In this document: piece after piece, positions 36,353 through 44,717 of the stretch
Layout: the number at the start of each line of letters is the position of its first letter
Position numbering within the stretch: the first letter of the stretch is position 1
DNA from: Kiloniella laminariae
GTDB lineage: Bacteria > Pseudomonadota > Alphaproteobacteria > Kiloniellales > Kiloniellaceae
Length of the DNA stretch: 64,000 nt
Assembly: GCF_027214005.1 (NCBI RefSeq)
Contig: NZ_JAPWGY010000001.1
Span: forward strand, 744,001 to 808,000
Reading direction: 5' to 3'
The notes under the pieces: model-generated
Seen by the model: only the letters and a program-made list of their open reading frames with translations
Told to the model about the DNA's origin: nothing
Databases searched by the model: none
Made by a program: the position numbers and the translations under genes

Positions 36353-37192
36353 ATGCGCTATTTGTTGGGGCTGGTGGTTTTCTGGCTGGGGATCGGGCCG
36401 GGTGTGGGGCCGGGGAGTGTCGGGCTGTGGATTTCCGGGGCGGCTGCCCAGAGCACCGAGGCAGAGGCGCCAGAGGTGCCCCAGCGTAGTGACCCGAAAA
36501 CAGTGTATCTCACCAACGGGGAGTGGCCGCCTTACAGCTCTCGCCATCTGGACCACTACGGCTTTTTTTCGCGTATTGTAACAGAGGCTCTGACGCTGGA
36601 AGGTTATAGCGTTGTCTATGGTTTTTTCCCCTGGAAACGCTCTTATGAGCTGGCCAAAAAAGGCCATTGGGAAGGCACGATTGGCTGGGCCCCGACAGAG
36701 GAGCGACAGACCGATTTCTATTTTTCTTCAGAAATCGTCAATGTAGAGAAGGTGTTTTTTCACCTTCGGGACAAGTCGTTTGACTGGAACAAGGTCGAGG
36801 ATCTGGCCGACTATCGTCTTGGGGTTACAGCTGGCTATACCTATGGCCGGGATTTTGACCAGCTGCGGCAAGACGAGGGTCTGAAGATTGATGAGTCCAA
36901 CAATGACAAGGCCAATCTTGTCAAACTGTTGCGTGGGCGTATTGACGCCTTCCCGCTTGAGCTGGATGTGGGCTATTACATGATCCAGTCGACCCTGAAA
37001 AAGCGGGATGCATCAAAAATCACCCATCACCCCAGAGCCGTGATGGAAACCCCGATAGCTGTTGCGATCTCGCGCCAGATCGCCCCGGAACGGGCTGATG
37101 AGATCCTCGCTGCGTTAAACCGGGGGCTGCAGACTTTGCGAGAGCTTGGCATTTATGAAAAATATCGCACCGAGATGATGCCGCGGTCGTAA
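36353..37192 (+). CDS. Orphan solute-binding protein (SBP_bac_3 type)
   Basis: A 279-residue protein with a Sec signal (YLLGLVVFWLGIGPG to ISGAAAQS). Mature motifs are NGEWPPYSSRHLDHYGFFSRI, ALTLEGYSVVYGFFPWKRSYE, TIGWAPTEERQTDFYFS and DLADYRLGVTAGYTYG. This WPPY/FPWKR pattern marks a large family of single amino-acid-binding-like proteins common in marine Proteobacteria and usually lacking adjacent transport genes. GGAGGGTGAT precedes the ATG. Confidence 0.8.
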   Translation: MRYLLGLVVFWLGIGPGVGPGSVGLWISGAAAQSTEAEAPEVPQRSDPKTVYLTNGEWPPYSSRHLDHYGFFSRIVTEALTLEGYSVVYGFFPWKRSYELAKKGHWEGTIGWAPTEERQTDFYFSSEIVNVEKVFFHLRDKSFDWNKVEDLADYRLGVTAGYTYGRDFDQLRQDEGLKIDESNNDKANLVKLLRGRIDAFPLELDVGYYMIQSTLKKRDASKITHHPRAVMETPIAVAISRQIAPERADEILAALNRGLQTLRELGIYEKYRTEMMPRS

Positions 37193-37238
37193 CGCTCTGT
37201 TTTATTCGTTTGTGGGTAAAGACGCAGGATATCCGGGG

Positions 37239-38090
37239 CTAGAACAGCAGTTCTTCTTCACCCCATAAATCACGGAGCCCCTGCAGAACTCCGTTTTGTT
37301 CAAGCTTTTGCAAGGATATCGATATCCGCTGTACCACCTCGTCTGGCAGGTGGGGCGAGACCATCATATAGAAGGTTTCACTGCCCAGGGCCGAGCTGTG
37401 GATACGCAGATTGCCCAGGTTGTTCGCCCCCGTCTGTTTCAGGCCGGGGCGGCGGACATAATAAAATCTGGCCCGACGGTTCCAGAGCTTGTCTATATTC
37501 TGCTGAAGCGATTGTCCGCTGCTGTCGACCCGGATGCCAAGATCTTCCAGCTTCTTGATCACGCTGCTGCCGGCATTGACCAGAACGACGTTGTCCGGGG
37601 AAAGGGCCTGAACATCGGCCCAATTTTGTGGCGCGGCTGTGTCGTCCTGCCGGGAAAGCAGGTGATAATCGACTGTCCAGACCGGAAAGTCGATTACATG
37701 GAGAGAGTGGCGGCGGTCATCGCTGGCCTGGAGCCCGCAGGCAAGGTCCAGTTTGCCTGTGCTGGTTTCATAAACAATGCGTGAAAGGGTACGCCACTGA
37801 TCCTGACCCTTGAATTTTAACCCCGGATCTGCTGTTTCAATTGCTTCGAGCAGGTCAGGACAAAATCCGGTTGGGCTGTGTTCGTTGTTTCTCCCCATAA
37901 ATTTAGGCGCCCCGCCAATCTGGGCAGAGGTGCGCAGGACAAGGGGTTCATTTGCCTGAACCTGGGAAAGGGAAAATAAAGGGACAAAAAAAACTGCTGC
38001 TGTCAGAAGCCGGGTCATTCCTGAAAAACGAGATGCCGGGAAAAGGCATGGTGCTTTCCAGGGCAGGATAGTCGCCAGGGATTTTTTCAT
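37239..38090 (-). CDS. Orphan solute-binding protein (SBP_bac_3 type)
   Basis: About 283 residues from the ATG at 38090 (GAGGG ten bases upstream). Alternatives are 38180 (longer, no signal) and 38018. The signal helix MTRLLTAAVFFVPLFSLSQVQA is followed by LRTSAQIGGAPKFMG, SPTGFCPDLLEAIE and LDLACGLQASDDRRHSLHVID. Several hinge and ligand-pocket positions differ from the other paralogues, so a different ligand is likely. It is convergent with the 36353 gene. Confidence 0.72.
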   Translation of the reverse strand: MKKSLATILPWKAPCLFPASRFSGMTRLLTAAVFFVPLFSLSQVQANEPLVLRTSAQIGGAPKFMGRNNEHSPTGFCPDLLEAIETADPGLKFKGQDQWRTLSRIVYETSTGKLDLACGLQASDDRRHSLHVIDFPVWTVDYHLLSRQDDTAAPQNWADVQALSPDNVVLVNAGSSVIKKLEDLGIRVDSSGQSLQQNIDKLWNRRARFYYVRRPGLKQTGANNLGNLRIHSSALGSETFYMMVSPHLPDEVVQRISISLQKLEQNGVLQGLRDLWGEEELLF

Positions 38091-38392
38091 AGAAAACAGA
38101 CCCTCATCGCTTTTTGCAACTATTTTCATTATCCAGCAGAACCAGGTATTGCCATTGAGGCTTCGTTTGTGATCCTTCAATTATTTTCATTCTGTTCTGC
38201 GGCAATGGTACAGCACAATGGTTCGGGTTTCTACATCAACCTTACGTTGTCAAAGGCTTTAATGGCATTATTTCCAAATATTCAGGTGTTTTTGTTGAAT
38301 TCGGTGAAAATTTTTCTGCTTTGTACAATTAATAGTAGTTGTTTTCATGATCTCTGTTCGCGATTTGATGTCTCATTCAAACCCCGGTTTCA

Positions 38393-38500
38393 GATCGCCC
38401 CAAGCCAGATTATTAAAGGCCAGATTATCTCAGTCTAAATTGCTTCAGGCCAAAATGTTTTAGACCAAATTGTTTTGGCCAGATTGTTTCAGGTCAATAT
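38393..38500. repeat. Degenerate GGCCAGATTATT / TTGTTTCAGGCC repeat cluster
   Basis: Within a 660-bp region lacking genes (38181-38842), units such as GCCAGATTAT, GGCCAAAATGTTTTAGACC and GGCCAGATTGTTTCAGG recur about every 15-25 bp. The same CCAGATTAT core occurs near 27.9 and 44.67 kb. Confidence 0.6.
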
Positions 38501-38551
38501 GTCTCAAGGACATATCGGTTTGATGTTCTTGGGGCTGACATGGTCAAGCCT

Positions 38552-38580
38552 GCTATGCGGGTTTTGCCAACCCGCATAGC
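38552..38580. repeat. Perfect 12-bp inverted repeat GCTATGCGGGTT-N5-AACCCGCATAGC
   Basis: Perfect arms flank TTGCC. It is located mid-intergenic, 260 bp before the TetR gene and far from any stop codon, with no U-tract. It could be a REP-like palindrome or the remnant of a mobile element. Confidence 0.7.
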
Positions 38581-38658
38581 TTGGGGGACGAAGGACATCG
38601 GCCAGATTAATAAGCAAAGGTAAGCGTGGGCGTGACCTGAACCCTGAACCCCGAGCCC

Positions 38659-38692
38659 AGAACCAAGAACCAAGAACCAAGAACCAAGAACC
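38659..38692. repeat. Tandem 7-bp repeat AACCAAG
   Basis: Four to five exact tandem copies of AACCAAG, flanked by related GAACCC units. It is a simple microsatellite in the TetR upstream region. Confidence 0.85.
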
Positions 38693-38842
38693 GGGCCCCA
38701 CTGAACTAAAGCCCTTGTTCCGGAATTGATCGACGCTTGACAAATTAGGACGGTCATCCTACATCTGTTGGTGCAGGGCAATCGCCGGCAATTTTCTGGT
38801 GAAATATTTTGGGGTGTAATCCTCTGGGACAGGAGGTTTTTC

Positions 38843-39463
38843 GTGAAAGACCAGACGACACGTGATCATATCATCGAAGCCGCCGATCGGCTGTTCTATC
38901 AGCAGGGCTTTGAACATACATCCTTTTCACATATTGCCGGGGCGGTGCAGATTTCACGCGGAAATTTTTATTACCACTTCAAAACCAAAGACGAGATTCT
39001 CGAGGCGGTGATCAACAAACGTCTGGCTGATCGACGGATGATGCTGGGGCAGTGGGAAATCGACGGCGATACACCGGTTGACCGTATCCAGAGTTTCATC
39101 AACATCCTGCTTGTCAACAAGGACAAGATACAACTCTATGGTTGCCCGATCGGAACCCTGAGCACAGAACTGGCCAAGCTCAACCATGGTGCCCAGGAAC
39201 AGGCGAACCAGCTTTTTACCCTGTTTCGCAGCTGGCTTGGCAGGCAGTTTTCATTGTTGGGTCGGGACAGGGATGCCGATGTCCTGGCCATGCATGTGCT
39301 TGCCCATAGCCAGGGGGTTGCCACACTTGCAAATGCGTTCAATGACGAGGCCTTTATCAGGCAAGAAGTCAGACAGATCAGTGACTGGCTGGCCGAAATC
39401 GCAGGTCACTGCCCGAAAGAGCAAGGGCAACAACAGCTTTCAAAAAAAGAACAGGAGAAATGA
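38843..39463 (+). CDS. TetR-family regulator
   Basis: A 206-residue protein. The GTG at 38843 is chosen because AGGAGG lies six bases upstream, the best RBS in the window. The HTH is at residues 8-50 (HIIEAADRLFYQQGFEHTSFS, then ISRGNFYYHFKTKDEIL). The C-terminal domain GCPIGTLSTELAKLNH is typical of a TetR_C subgroup near YcfQ/AcrR-like regulators. It is followed 3 bp later by a YciI-family gene, which it probably co-regulates with itself. Confidence 0.9.
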   Translation: MKDQTTRDHIIEAADRLFYQQGFEHTSFSHIAGAVQISRGNFYYHFKTKDEILEAVINKRLADRRMMLGQWEIDGDTPVDRIQSFINILLVNKDKIQLYGCPIGTLSTELAKLNHGAQEQANQLFTLFRSWLGRQFSLLGRDRDADVLAMHVLAHSQGVATLANAFNDEAFIRQEVRQISDWLAEIAGHCPKEQGQQQLSKKEQEK

Positions 39464-39466
39464 CGG

Positions 39467-39754
39467 ATGTTTATTGTTCTGCTTAGGTTTTCTGACAACA
39501 AGGCGCAGGCCAGCGCGTTTATGCAAGGCCATAATGAATGGATCAAACGCGGTTTCGACGAGGGTGTTTTTCTGGTCGTCGGCAGCCTTCAGCTGAAAGC
39601 GGGTGGCGGGATTGTGGCACATAATACCAGCCTGTCAGACCTGCAAAGCCGCGTGAATGCCGACCCCTTTGTTGCGGAAAACGTTGTCACGGCAGAAATC
39701 ATTGAAATCACCCCGGCAAAAGCTGATGACCGGCTGAAGTTTTTATTGGGCTGA
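39467..39754 (+). CDS. YciI-family protein, 95 aa
   Basis: A single YCII domain with GHNEWIKRGFDEGVFLVVGSLQ (conserved His of GHNEW) and VNADPFVAENVVTAEIIEI (conserved Asp-Pro-Phe). It starts 3 bp after the TetR stop, so the two form an operon. It is distinct from the other YciI gene at 33970. Role unknown. Confidence 0.87.
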   Translation: MFIVLLRFSDNKAQASAFMQGHNEWIKRGFDEGVFLVVGSLQLKAGGGIVAHNTSLSDLQSRVNADPFVAENVVTAEIIEITPAKADDRLKFLLG

Positions 39755-39803
39755 TATCCGGAGGGCAAAGCGCCCTGTGCGGGTTTTGCCGGGGCGCCCC
39801 CGA

Positions 39804-40166
39804 TCAGCTATGGCTGAGGATATTGACCAGTTTGCCAAAGGGATCACGGACATAAAACCGGCGCACGCCCCAGGGCTCGTTCACCGGGCCGTATTCTATC
39901 GGGAAACCCGCAGCTTTCATCTGACTGCAGACAAGATCCACATCCTCGACCTCGATCGAAAGATCCGGCACGGGTGTGCCGGAGCCGCCCTCGCTGGCGA
40001 TGCTGATCTGGACGGCCATGGTCTGGTCTGATCCATAGGTGACAATCCAGCCGTGATCCATCAACCGATCCAGCCCGAGGATCTCGCCATAAAAAGTCTT
40101 TGCCGCTGCGGGGTCGGGAGCCTGCGCCGATGTTGCGATGTTGGAGACAATACGCTTTACGGTCAT
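39804..40166 (-). CDS. VOC-superfamily protein, 120 aa
   Basis: A one-domain glyoxalase/bleomycin-resistance-like fold: APDPAAAKTFYGEILGLDRLMD, VPDLSIEVEDVDLVCSQMKAAGF, and RRFYVRDPFGKLVNILSH with the family's DPFGxLxNI ending. Most likely a small-molecule-binding or dioxygenase-like protein; the substrate is unknown. Convergent with the YciI gene. Confidence 0.87.
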   Translation of the reverse strand: MTVKRIVSNIATSAQAPDPAAAKTFYGEILGLDRLMDHGWIVTYGSDQTMAVQISIASEGGSGTPVPDLSIEVEDVDLVCSQMKAAGFPIEYGPVNEPWGVRRFYVRDPFGKLVNILSHS

Positions 40167-40315
40167 TGGTTTACCTGTTTCCGGGGGAGGGGCTGTTATA
40201 TCGTTTTTTCAGGGTGCCAGGAATTTGAAAGCGTTTCCAGATCGTGATCCGCTAATCATATCAGGGATCATATCGGGCAGGAAATGGGGATCAAAGCGAA
40301 ATTTGCGCCAAGGTG

Positions 40316-41083
40316 CTAGGCCTCAAGCGGCCTGATCTCTGGCTCAAGACTGCCGCTCCAGCAAAACTCCCAGCTCTGGCCCGGACGGATGTTCTGGATC
40401 AGATGCGGGCGAAAGATGGCGATACACCTGCCGCCTTTGTGGCGGACCGAGGGGTAGATCACGCCATTGGCCTCTGCCCGGAACAGGTTGCGGGCCAGGC
40501 TCTGCCCGGCGGGATAGGCCCGGGCGGGGTCGGGGGCGAGGTAATCCTGATCATGCTGTTTCGACAGATCATGCAGATCGGTGGAAAAGCCGGCCAGCAG
40601 TTCGCGGTAGCGGGTTGTGTTGATCAGGCTGTTGGTGTTTTTCAGTTCGTTTGACAGATGAAAGGCAACTTCTGATTGGGCGGTTTTTACTGCTGATTTG
40701 CCAAAGGTGGCATACCAGGCGCCGCGTTCTGGCCCGTTAAAGCGGTTGCCTCTTGCGTGGGTGTAACAAAAGGCGGCGTTGATATAGCTCCAGCCATAAC
40801 GCGCGTTTTCGGCGATCAGTTCATCGGGCGACAATCCGGCAGGCAGGGCGACCAGCGACTGGTGCCGGGGCGAGGTCATCATCTCCAGCTCTTCAAGGAT
40901 GGCCAGATCATCGGGGCTGTCGGCAAGCGGCTGTAAAGCGGGTTCGTTCAGATAGGCGGTGGAGATCAGGCGACAGGTATCGGGTTCTGTGAAGTTGACC
41001 CGCGGCAGACTGGCCGGATCGGTCGTTCTATTTTCCAGATCCCGGCTTTCCAATGTCCGCCCCGTCAAATCCCGCCCCGTCAA
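40316..41083 (-). CDS. RES-domain toxin (NAD+ phosphorylase/hydrolase type)
   Basis: A 255-residue protein with a RES fold. Characteristic blocks are CRLISTAYLNEPAL (first conserved Arg), HARGNRFNGPERGAWYATFGKSAVKTAQSEVAFHL (Arg, Tyr and Glu of the active site) and a C-terminal GVIYPSVRHKGGRCIAIFRP with the conserved Ser. RES toxins deplete NAD+ or ADP-ribosylate targets. It overlaps the upstream antitoxin gene by 4 bp (ATGA). The N-terminus begins with a short repeat (GRDLTGRTLESRDLENR). Confidence 0.9.
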   Translation of the reverse strand: MTGRDLTGRTLESRDLENRTTDPASLPRVNFTEPDTCRLISTAYLNEPALQPLADSPDDLAILEELEMMTSPRHQSLVALPAGLSPDELIAENARYGWSYINAAFCYTHARGNRFNGPERGAWYATFGKSAVKTAQSEVAFHLSNELKNTNSLINTTRYRELLAGFSTDLHDLSKQHDQDYLAPDPARAYPAGQSLARNLFRAEANGVIYPSVRHKGGRCIAIFRPHLIQNIRPGQSWEFCWSGSLEPEIRPLEA

Positions 41084-41511
41084 AGCCCACCGCGCAGGGC
41101 GTCGATGTGTTGGCGCACCGCCATCATGGCCGGAATACCGCCGTTGATCATAACCTCCAGCGGTTTTTGGCCGTGAAAACCTGATCCGGCGTTCTGGCGG
41201 GTAACCCAGCCATAGGTCAGCGGCCCGTCAAATAACAGGCGCAGGCCCTTGTAGATACCAAGGATCAGGCTGGCGCGGGTCATTTTATCCTGATCCAGCC
41301 GCCCGTGATAGCTTCCGGCCTTCATCCGGTTCCAGGTGGCAATTGGCACATCAAACAGACTGGCGGCATCGCGGTTGGTCAGTTCCCAGGCCACGGCGGT
41401 GCGCACCACCGCCTTGACGATAGCGGTAACCCGGGCATCATCAGACGTCGGGGTCACAGCGGCGGTGTGGGCAAAAGGCTGTGCGACTTCCTGTAGTCCG
41501 GGGATGTTCAT
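41080..41511 (-). CDS. Xre/MbcA/ParS-type antitoxin of the RES cassette
   Basis: A 143-residue protein with a helix-turn-helix-like central region (AWELTNRDAASLFDVPIATWNRMKAG) and the C-terminal toxin-binding domain (ILGIYKGLRLLF, TYGWVTRQNAGSGFHGQKPLEVMINGG). The latter W-V-x-x-x-N-x-x-F-x-G-x-x-P-L signature defines DUF2384 antitoxins. Start ATG at 41511 with GAGGTGAAATT. It is the first gene of the operon, with palindromic operators over the promoter and RBS. Confidence 0.92.
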   Translation of the reverse strand: MNIPGLQEVAQPFAHTAAVTPTSDDARVTAIVKAVVRTAVAWELTNRDAASLFDVPIATWNRMKAGSYHGRLDQDKMTRASLILGIYKGLRLLFDGPLTYGWVTRQNAGSGFHGQKPLEVMINGGIPAMMAVRQHIDALRGGL

Positions 41512-41520
41512 AATTTCACC

Positions 41521-41554
41521 TCATATGAGATTTATATGTGTATCATATGATATT
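41521..41554. promoter_or_regulatory. Twin TCATATGA operators of the RES-Xre cassette
   Basis: TCATATGA at 41521-41528 overlaps the antitoxin RBS, and the 12-bp palindrome TATCATATGATA lies at 41541-41552; centres are 22 bp apart, two helical turns. The 19-mer at 41536-41554 matches the mobile mystery promoter element at 15042-15060 in 18 of 19 positions. Confidence 0.6.
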
Positions 41555-41588
41555 TATTGTGAAGAAGTCAATTCATATTTTTCCACAC

Positions 41589-42059
41589 TTACAAATCCTC
41601 CACCAGCCCAACCAGCAGCGGGGTGCCGCTGTCGTCGAATTTGAAGACACCGTATTTTGCAGTTTCATATTTTTCCGCTTCGCCTTCCTGGAAAAAGAAG
41701 CTGTCGGGGACCAGTTTGATACCGCGGGGGTTTCTGCTGTATTTCAGGCGCAGTTCTCCTTTGGCCAGTGCGGTGCCGTCATCAAAGCGGACAACCCGGG
41801 CGACGTTGGTTTCATCGGGGCGGATGACCAGATAGCCGCGGGGGTCTGAAGGGCGAAGGGGGAGCTGCAAAGCGTCGCGTTCGAGCGTATAGCTCAGGCG
41901 CATGAAGTCGCCCTGCATCAGCGACCGTGGATCAACCGGAGCCAGTTCCAGATATACCGTCTGTCCGTGTTTTTTAATCTGTTCCTTCTGGTAAATCGCA
42001 AAGTTAAGGGCCAGAAAAACCACGAGGGCGAGGGCGATCAGGGCAAGCTTTCTGCGCAT
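41589..42059 (-). CDS. GDYXXLXY domain protein, 156 aa
   Basis: One N-terminal membrane helix (LALIALALVVFLALNFAIY), then a periplasmic domain with the defining motif as GDFMRLSY (residues 51-58) after PVDPRSLMQ. Members are encoded with DUF4401 and DUF2157 membrane proteins. It begins 2 bp after the DUF4401 stop codon. Function unknown; the trio probably forms one envelope complex. Confidence 0.88.
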   Translation of the reverse strand: MRRKLALIALALVVFLALNFAIYQKEQIKKHGQTVYLELAPVDPRSLMQGDFMRLSYTLERDALQLPLRPSDPRGYLVIRPDETNVARVVRFDDGTALAKGELRLKYSRNPRGIKLVPDSFFFQEGEAEKYETAKYGVFKFDDSGTPLLVGLVEDL

Positions 42060-42061
42060 GG

Positions 42062-43330
42062 TTATTCTCTCCCGGAGGGCGTTGACGGGGCGGGAACAGT
42101 CTGGTCCGGATCAGGCCGGGTTAAATCAAGCTGGTGCCAGCCTTTGAAACGCAGGTAGAAATATCCTGCGAGCAGGATCAGACCGCTGCCGATCAGAACA
42201 ACAGATTTTTCCAGCAGGGTAAGATCGAGATTGTAGTAATAGATCCAGATAAAAAACGGCAAAAACACTGCGCCCATGAGAGAGAAAAGGCGCAGGTGGG
42301 CGGCATATCCCAGAATCAGCAGGCAGAGCGAAAGCAAGAGGCCGGGCGAAGTAAGGGTTGTGAGCAGCAGCGCGCCGAACAGGGCAAACTGGATCGCCCG
42401 ATGGTGCAGGGCCTTTACCCCTCCCGCGGCCCAGCAGATCAGGGTCAGAAGCGCAAGGCCGAGAAGCAGGGTGAGAAAACGGGAGATGATCAGCGTGGCT
42501 TCATCGGATGGAGGGTCGAAATCCGGCAGGGCGATCAGCACAACGCCGAGACAGAGCGAGGCAACCAGCGCCTGGGATAGCGGCATCAGCGCGGCGCTGG
42601 TCTTGCTGTAGCCAAGCAGGAAAGCTGCCGCCAGCAGATTGAGCAACAGAAAGCCGTTGTAGACCCAGGCCAGATAGCTGTCGGGAGACAGGTTCTGGAG
42701 AATATTGCCGTGAAACCCGATCAGCACGGCAAGCGGGGCGAGATAGCGATAGAGGGATTGGGGATAAAAGAAACAGGTTACACCAACCATCAGCAGGGCA
42801 AAAAAATTCACCACCCAGAGGTTTTCATCGGCCCAGCTGAAGATGCAGAACAGCAGAAAGCTCTGTCCGACAGCCAGCAGGGTAAAAGAGCTCTGCAGGC
42901 AAAAAGTATGTCTGATGCTCTGGGTTTGACCCCGGGTTTGACCCCGGGTTTGATCTGGGGCTTGACCTGCTGCTGACCGGGAGAGGGGCAGCAGCGCAAA
43001 GGCAGCAGCGACGAGCAGAATGCCAGAGCCTGCCAGCTGTGCGGGACTGTCGAAGTCAATGATCTCGATAATGCTGATGAAAGCGAAAAAGAAAAATGAA
43101 GCAATGGCTGTTCCGACCGCGGCAAGCAGCTTGATATAAAACGGCAGTTCCGGGGCGGTCTGTCGCTGCCGGACAAAACTCTCAAGCCGGGGGGCGGGCC
43201 CGAGCAGTTTTTGCTGTTGCAACTGTGTGAACAGACTGGCGACTGAAAGCCGGTCTTTTGGGAGGTCCGGTGTTTGACCGGGGGTTATTTGACCGGACCT
43301 TGCGCTTTTCGCTTGGGAAGTATCAGCCAT
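42062..43330 (-). CDS. DUF4401 membrane protein, 422 aa
   Basis: A polytopic protein with about ten helices, e.g. IKLLAAVGTAIASFFFFAFI and LQSSFTLLAVGQSFLLFCIF. Its place between DUF2157 and GDYXXLXY genes and its helix pattern fit DUF4401. It overlaps the upstream gene by 8 bp. An in-frame microrepeat encodes QTRGQTRGQTQ around residue 130 (GGGTTTGACCCC tandem in the DNA), a slippage product tolerated in a cytoplasmic or periplasmic loop. Confidence 0.8.
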   Translation of the reverse strand: MADTSQAKSARSGQITPGQTPDLPKDRLSVASLFTQLQQQKLLGPAPRLESFVRQRQTAPELPFYIKLLAAVGTAIASFFFFAFISIIEIIDFDSPAQLAGSGILLVAAAFALLPLSRSAAGQAPDQTRGQTRGQTQSIRHTFCLQSSFTLLAVGQSFLLFCIFSWADENLWVVNFFALLMVGVTCFFYPQSLYRYLAPLAVLIGFHGNILQNLSPDSYLAWVYNGFLLLNLLAAAFLLGYSKTSAALMPLSQALVASLCLGVVLIALPDFDPPSDEATLIISRFLTLLLGLALLTLICWAAGGVKALHHRAIQFALFGALLLTTLTSPGLLLSLCLLILGYAAHLRLFSLMGAVFLPFFIWIYYYNLDLTLLEKSVVLIGSGLILLAGYFYLRFKGWHQLDLTRPDPDQTVPAPSTPSGRE

Positions 43331-44465
43331 GTCCAGCCTCCTGTGCGCTCAGCATCCGGCGCAGATAATATATAAAGCCGCAGAAGAGGGCGAAGCTGAA
43401 AACCGCGATGAAAAGAACGGAGATCGCACCGGGAAGGGGCAGTTTTTCCACAAAAAAGACGGTGATAAATTCAATCACGACGGCGAGGGAAAAAATTACG
43501 GCAGCCAAGGCCGGAATATCGCGTCTGATTGTCTGCTCCCGGCCCGCCCGGGTTACTTTCAGGCGTTTGCCGTAATACCTGTAGCAACCGATATATCCGG
43601 CCAGCCCGAGGAGTGCGCTGTACAGGATACCCTTGTCGGCGTAATGGGTTGCAAAGAACAGAAACACCAGAGGATACATCATCAGGGCCAGCAGCGGGAC
43701 CAGCAGAACCCAGCGGGTCCAGCGGGGCTGCAACCACTCGAAACCGTTTTTACTGTAAAGGCATTCGCGCAGGACAAGGGCGCTTCCGGTGACCAGGATG
43801 ACCAGCCCGCTGATAAAGCTGACCATATCGCGCTCAGGCCGGGCTGCCTGATCCCACCAGAAACCAATCGCGATGTTGACGATCACCAGCCAGACGACCC
43901 ACTGGGCAGCAAAATTGGACAAAAGGGTCCAGCCGAAAGCCAGCAGGGCCCAGGCGGCAAAGAGCTGCCAGACATCGGCCCCGGTCTGATAGATCTGGCC
44001 GAAGACCGCCAGAAAAACCCCGATCAGCACCGAAGCGGCCAGCAAGGCGAGCTGTCCCGGAAGCTGTCTGGCTTTAAACAGCAGGGCAGCGATCACCGAG
44101 GCAAGAAGAGCGGCTTCGATCAGGCCAAACTTTACCAGCGGCGGGGTTTTGTTCCAGTTAAAGGCAGAAAAAAACACAATGCCCGCGAGGATCAGCGCCG
44201 TGGCCAGCACCAGCAGCAGCCGGGAGATCCACAAAGCCCAGCTGCGATGCGGGATCAGCAGTTGCAGCGCGGCATCCCGGGCCTCCCGGCTGAGGATACC
44301 TGCGGCATAAAGCCCGTCGATCAGTCCCCGGTCTGCCAGAATTTGGTCAAGGGGAATTTGGCCAAGGGGTGAGGTGGGGCCAGAACGAACAGAGTGGTTC
44401 AAATCGGGATTTTTTGACGCAAGGTCGGCCTGTTCCGGCGTTAGTGCCGATTTGTTTTCACCCAT
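43323..44465 (-). CDS. DUF2157 membrane protein, 380 aa
   Basis: The ATG at 44465 has GTGGGGG upstream; the open frame further up is not supported. The N-terminal cytoplasmic part (LADRGLIDGLYAAGILSREARDAALQLL) and the first helices (WISRLLLVLATALILAGIVFF, FNWNKTPPLVKFGLIEAALL) are classic DUF2157, including the FxFNWNxxPPxxKF block. About nine further helices follow. First gene of the DUF2157-DUF4401-GDYXXLXY operon. Confidence 0.88.
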   Translation of the reverse strand: MGENKSALTPEQADLASKNPDLNHSVRSGPTSPLGQIPLDQILADRGLIDGLYAAGILSREARDAALQLLIPHRSWALWISRLLLVLATALILAGIVFFSAFNWNKTPPLVKFGLIEAALLASVIAALLFKARQLPGQLALLAASVLIGVFLAVFGQIYQTGADVWQLFAAWALLAFGWTLLSNFAAQWVVWLVIVNIAIGFWWDQAARPERDMVSFISGLVILVTGSALVLRECLYSKNGFEWLQPRWTRWVLLVPLLALMMYPLVFLFFATHYADKGILYSALLGLAGYIGCYRYYGKRLKVTRAGREQTIRRDIPALAAVIFSLAVVIEFITVFFVEKLPLPGAISVLFIAVFSFALFCGFIYYLRRMLSAQEAGHG

Positions 44466-44659
44466 GGTCCCCCACGATCTTCGCCCTCTGTTTATGATCT
44501 GGTGCCGTTTGTGGTAAGATGTCGCTACCCTGGCGTTCAAAAATCGGTTAGATGACACCATATTCGTGTTTATCTTCAGGGATTCACCGGGGCAGGTCAA
44601 TCGCTTTGCGCAGCAGCTGGTCTGGTATTCTGGTATAAAGGTGTCTTCTGCTCTGATGG

Positions 44660-44697
44660 ATAAAGGCCAGATAATAAGGGCCAGATGATAAGGCCAG
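44660..44697. repeat. Short repeat GGCCAGATRATAAG
   Basis: Two and a half tandem copies of a 16-18 bp unit (AAGGCCAGATAATAAGG, GCCAGATGATAAGGCCAG) lie just before the GNAT gene. The core matches the clusters at 27.9 and 38.4 kb. Confidence 0.65.
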
Positions 44698-44717
44698 AGG
44701 AAGAGGGAGAGGAAAGA

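Noticed and set aside
38659-38692. Possible CRISPR or direct-repeat array
   Set aside because: The unit is only 7 bp with no spacers, so it is a microsatellite. No cas genes are present.
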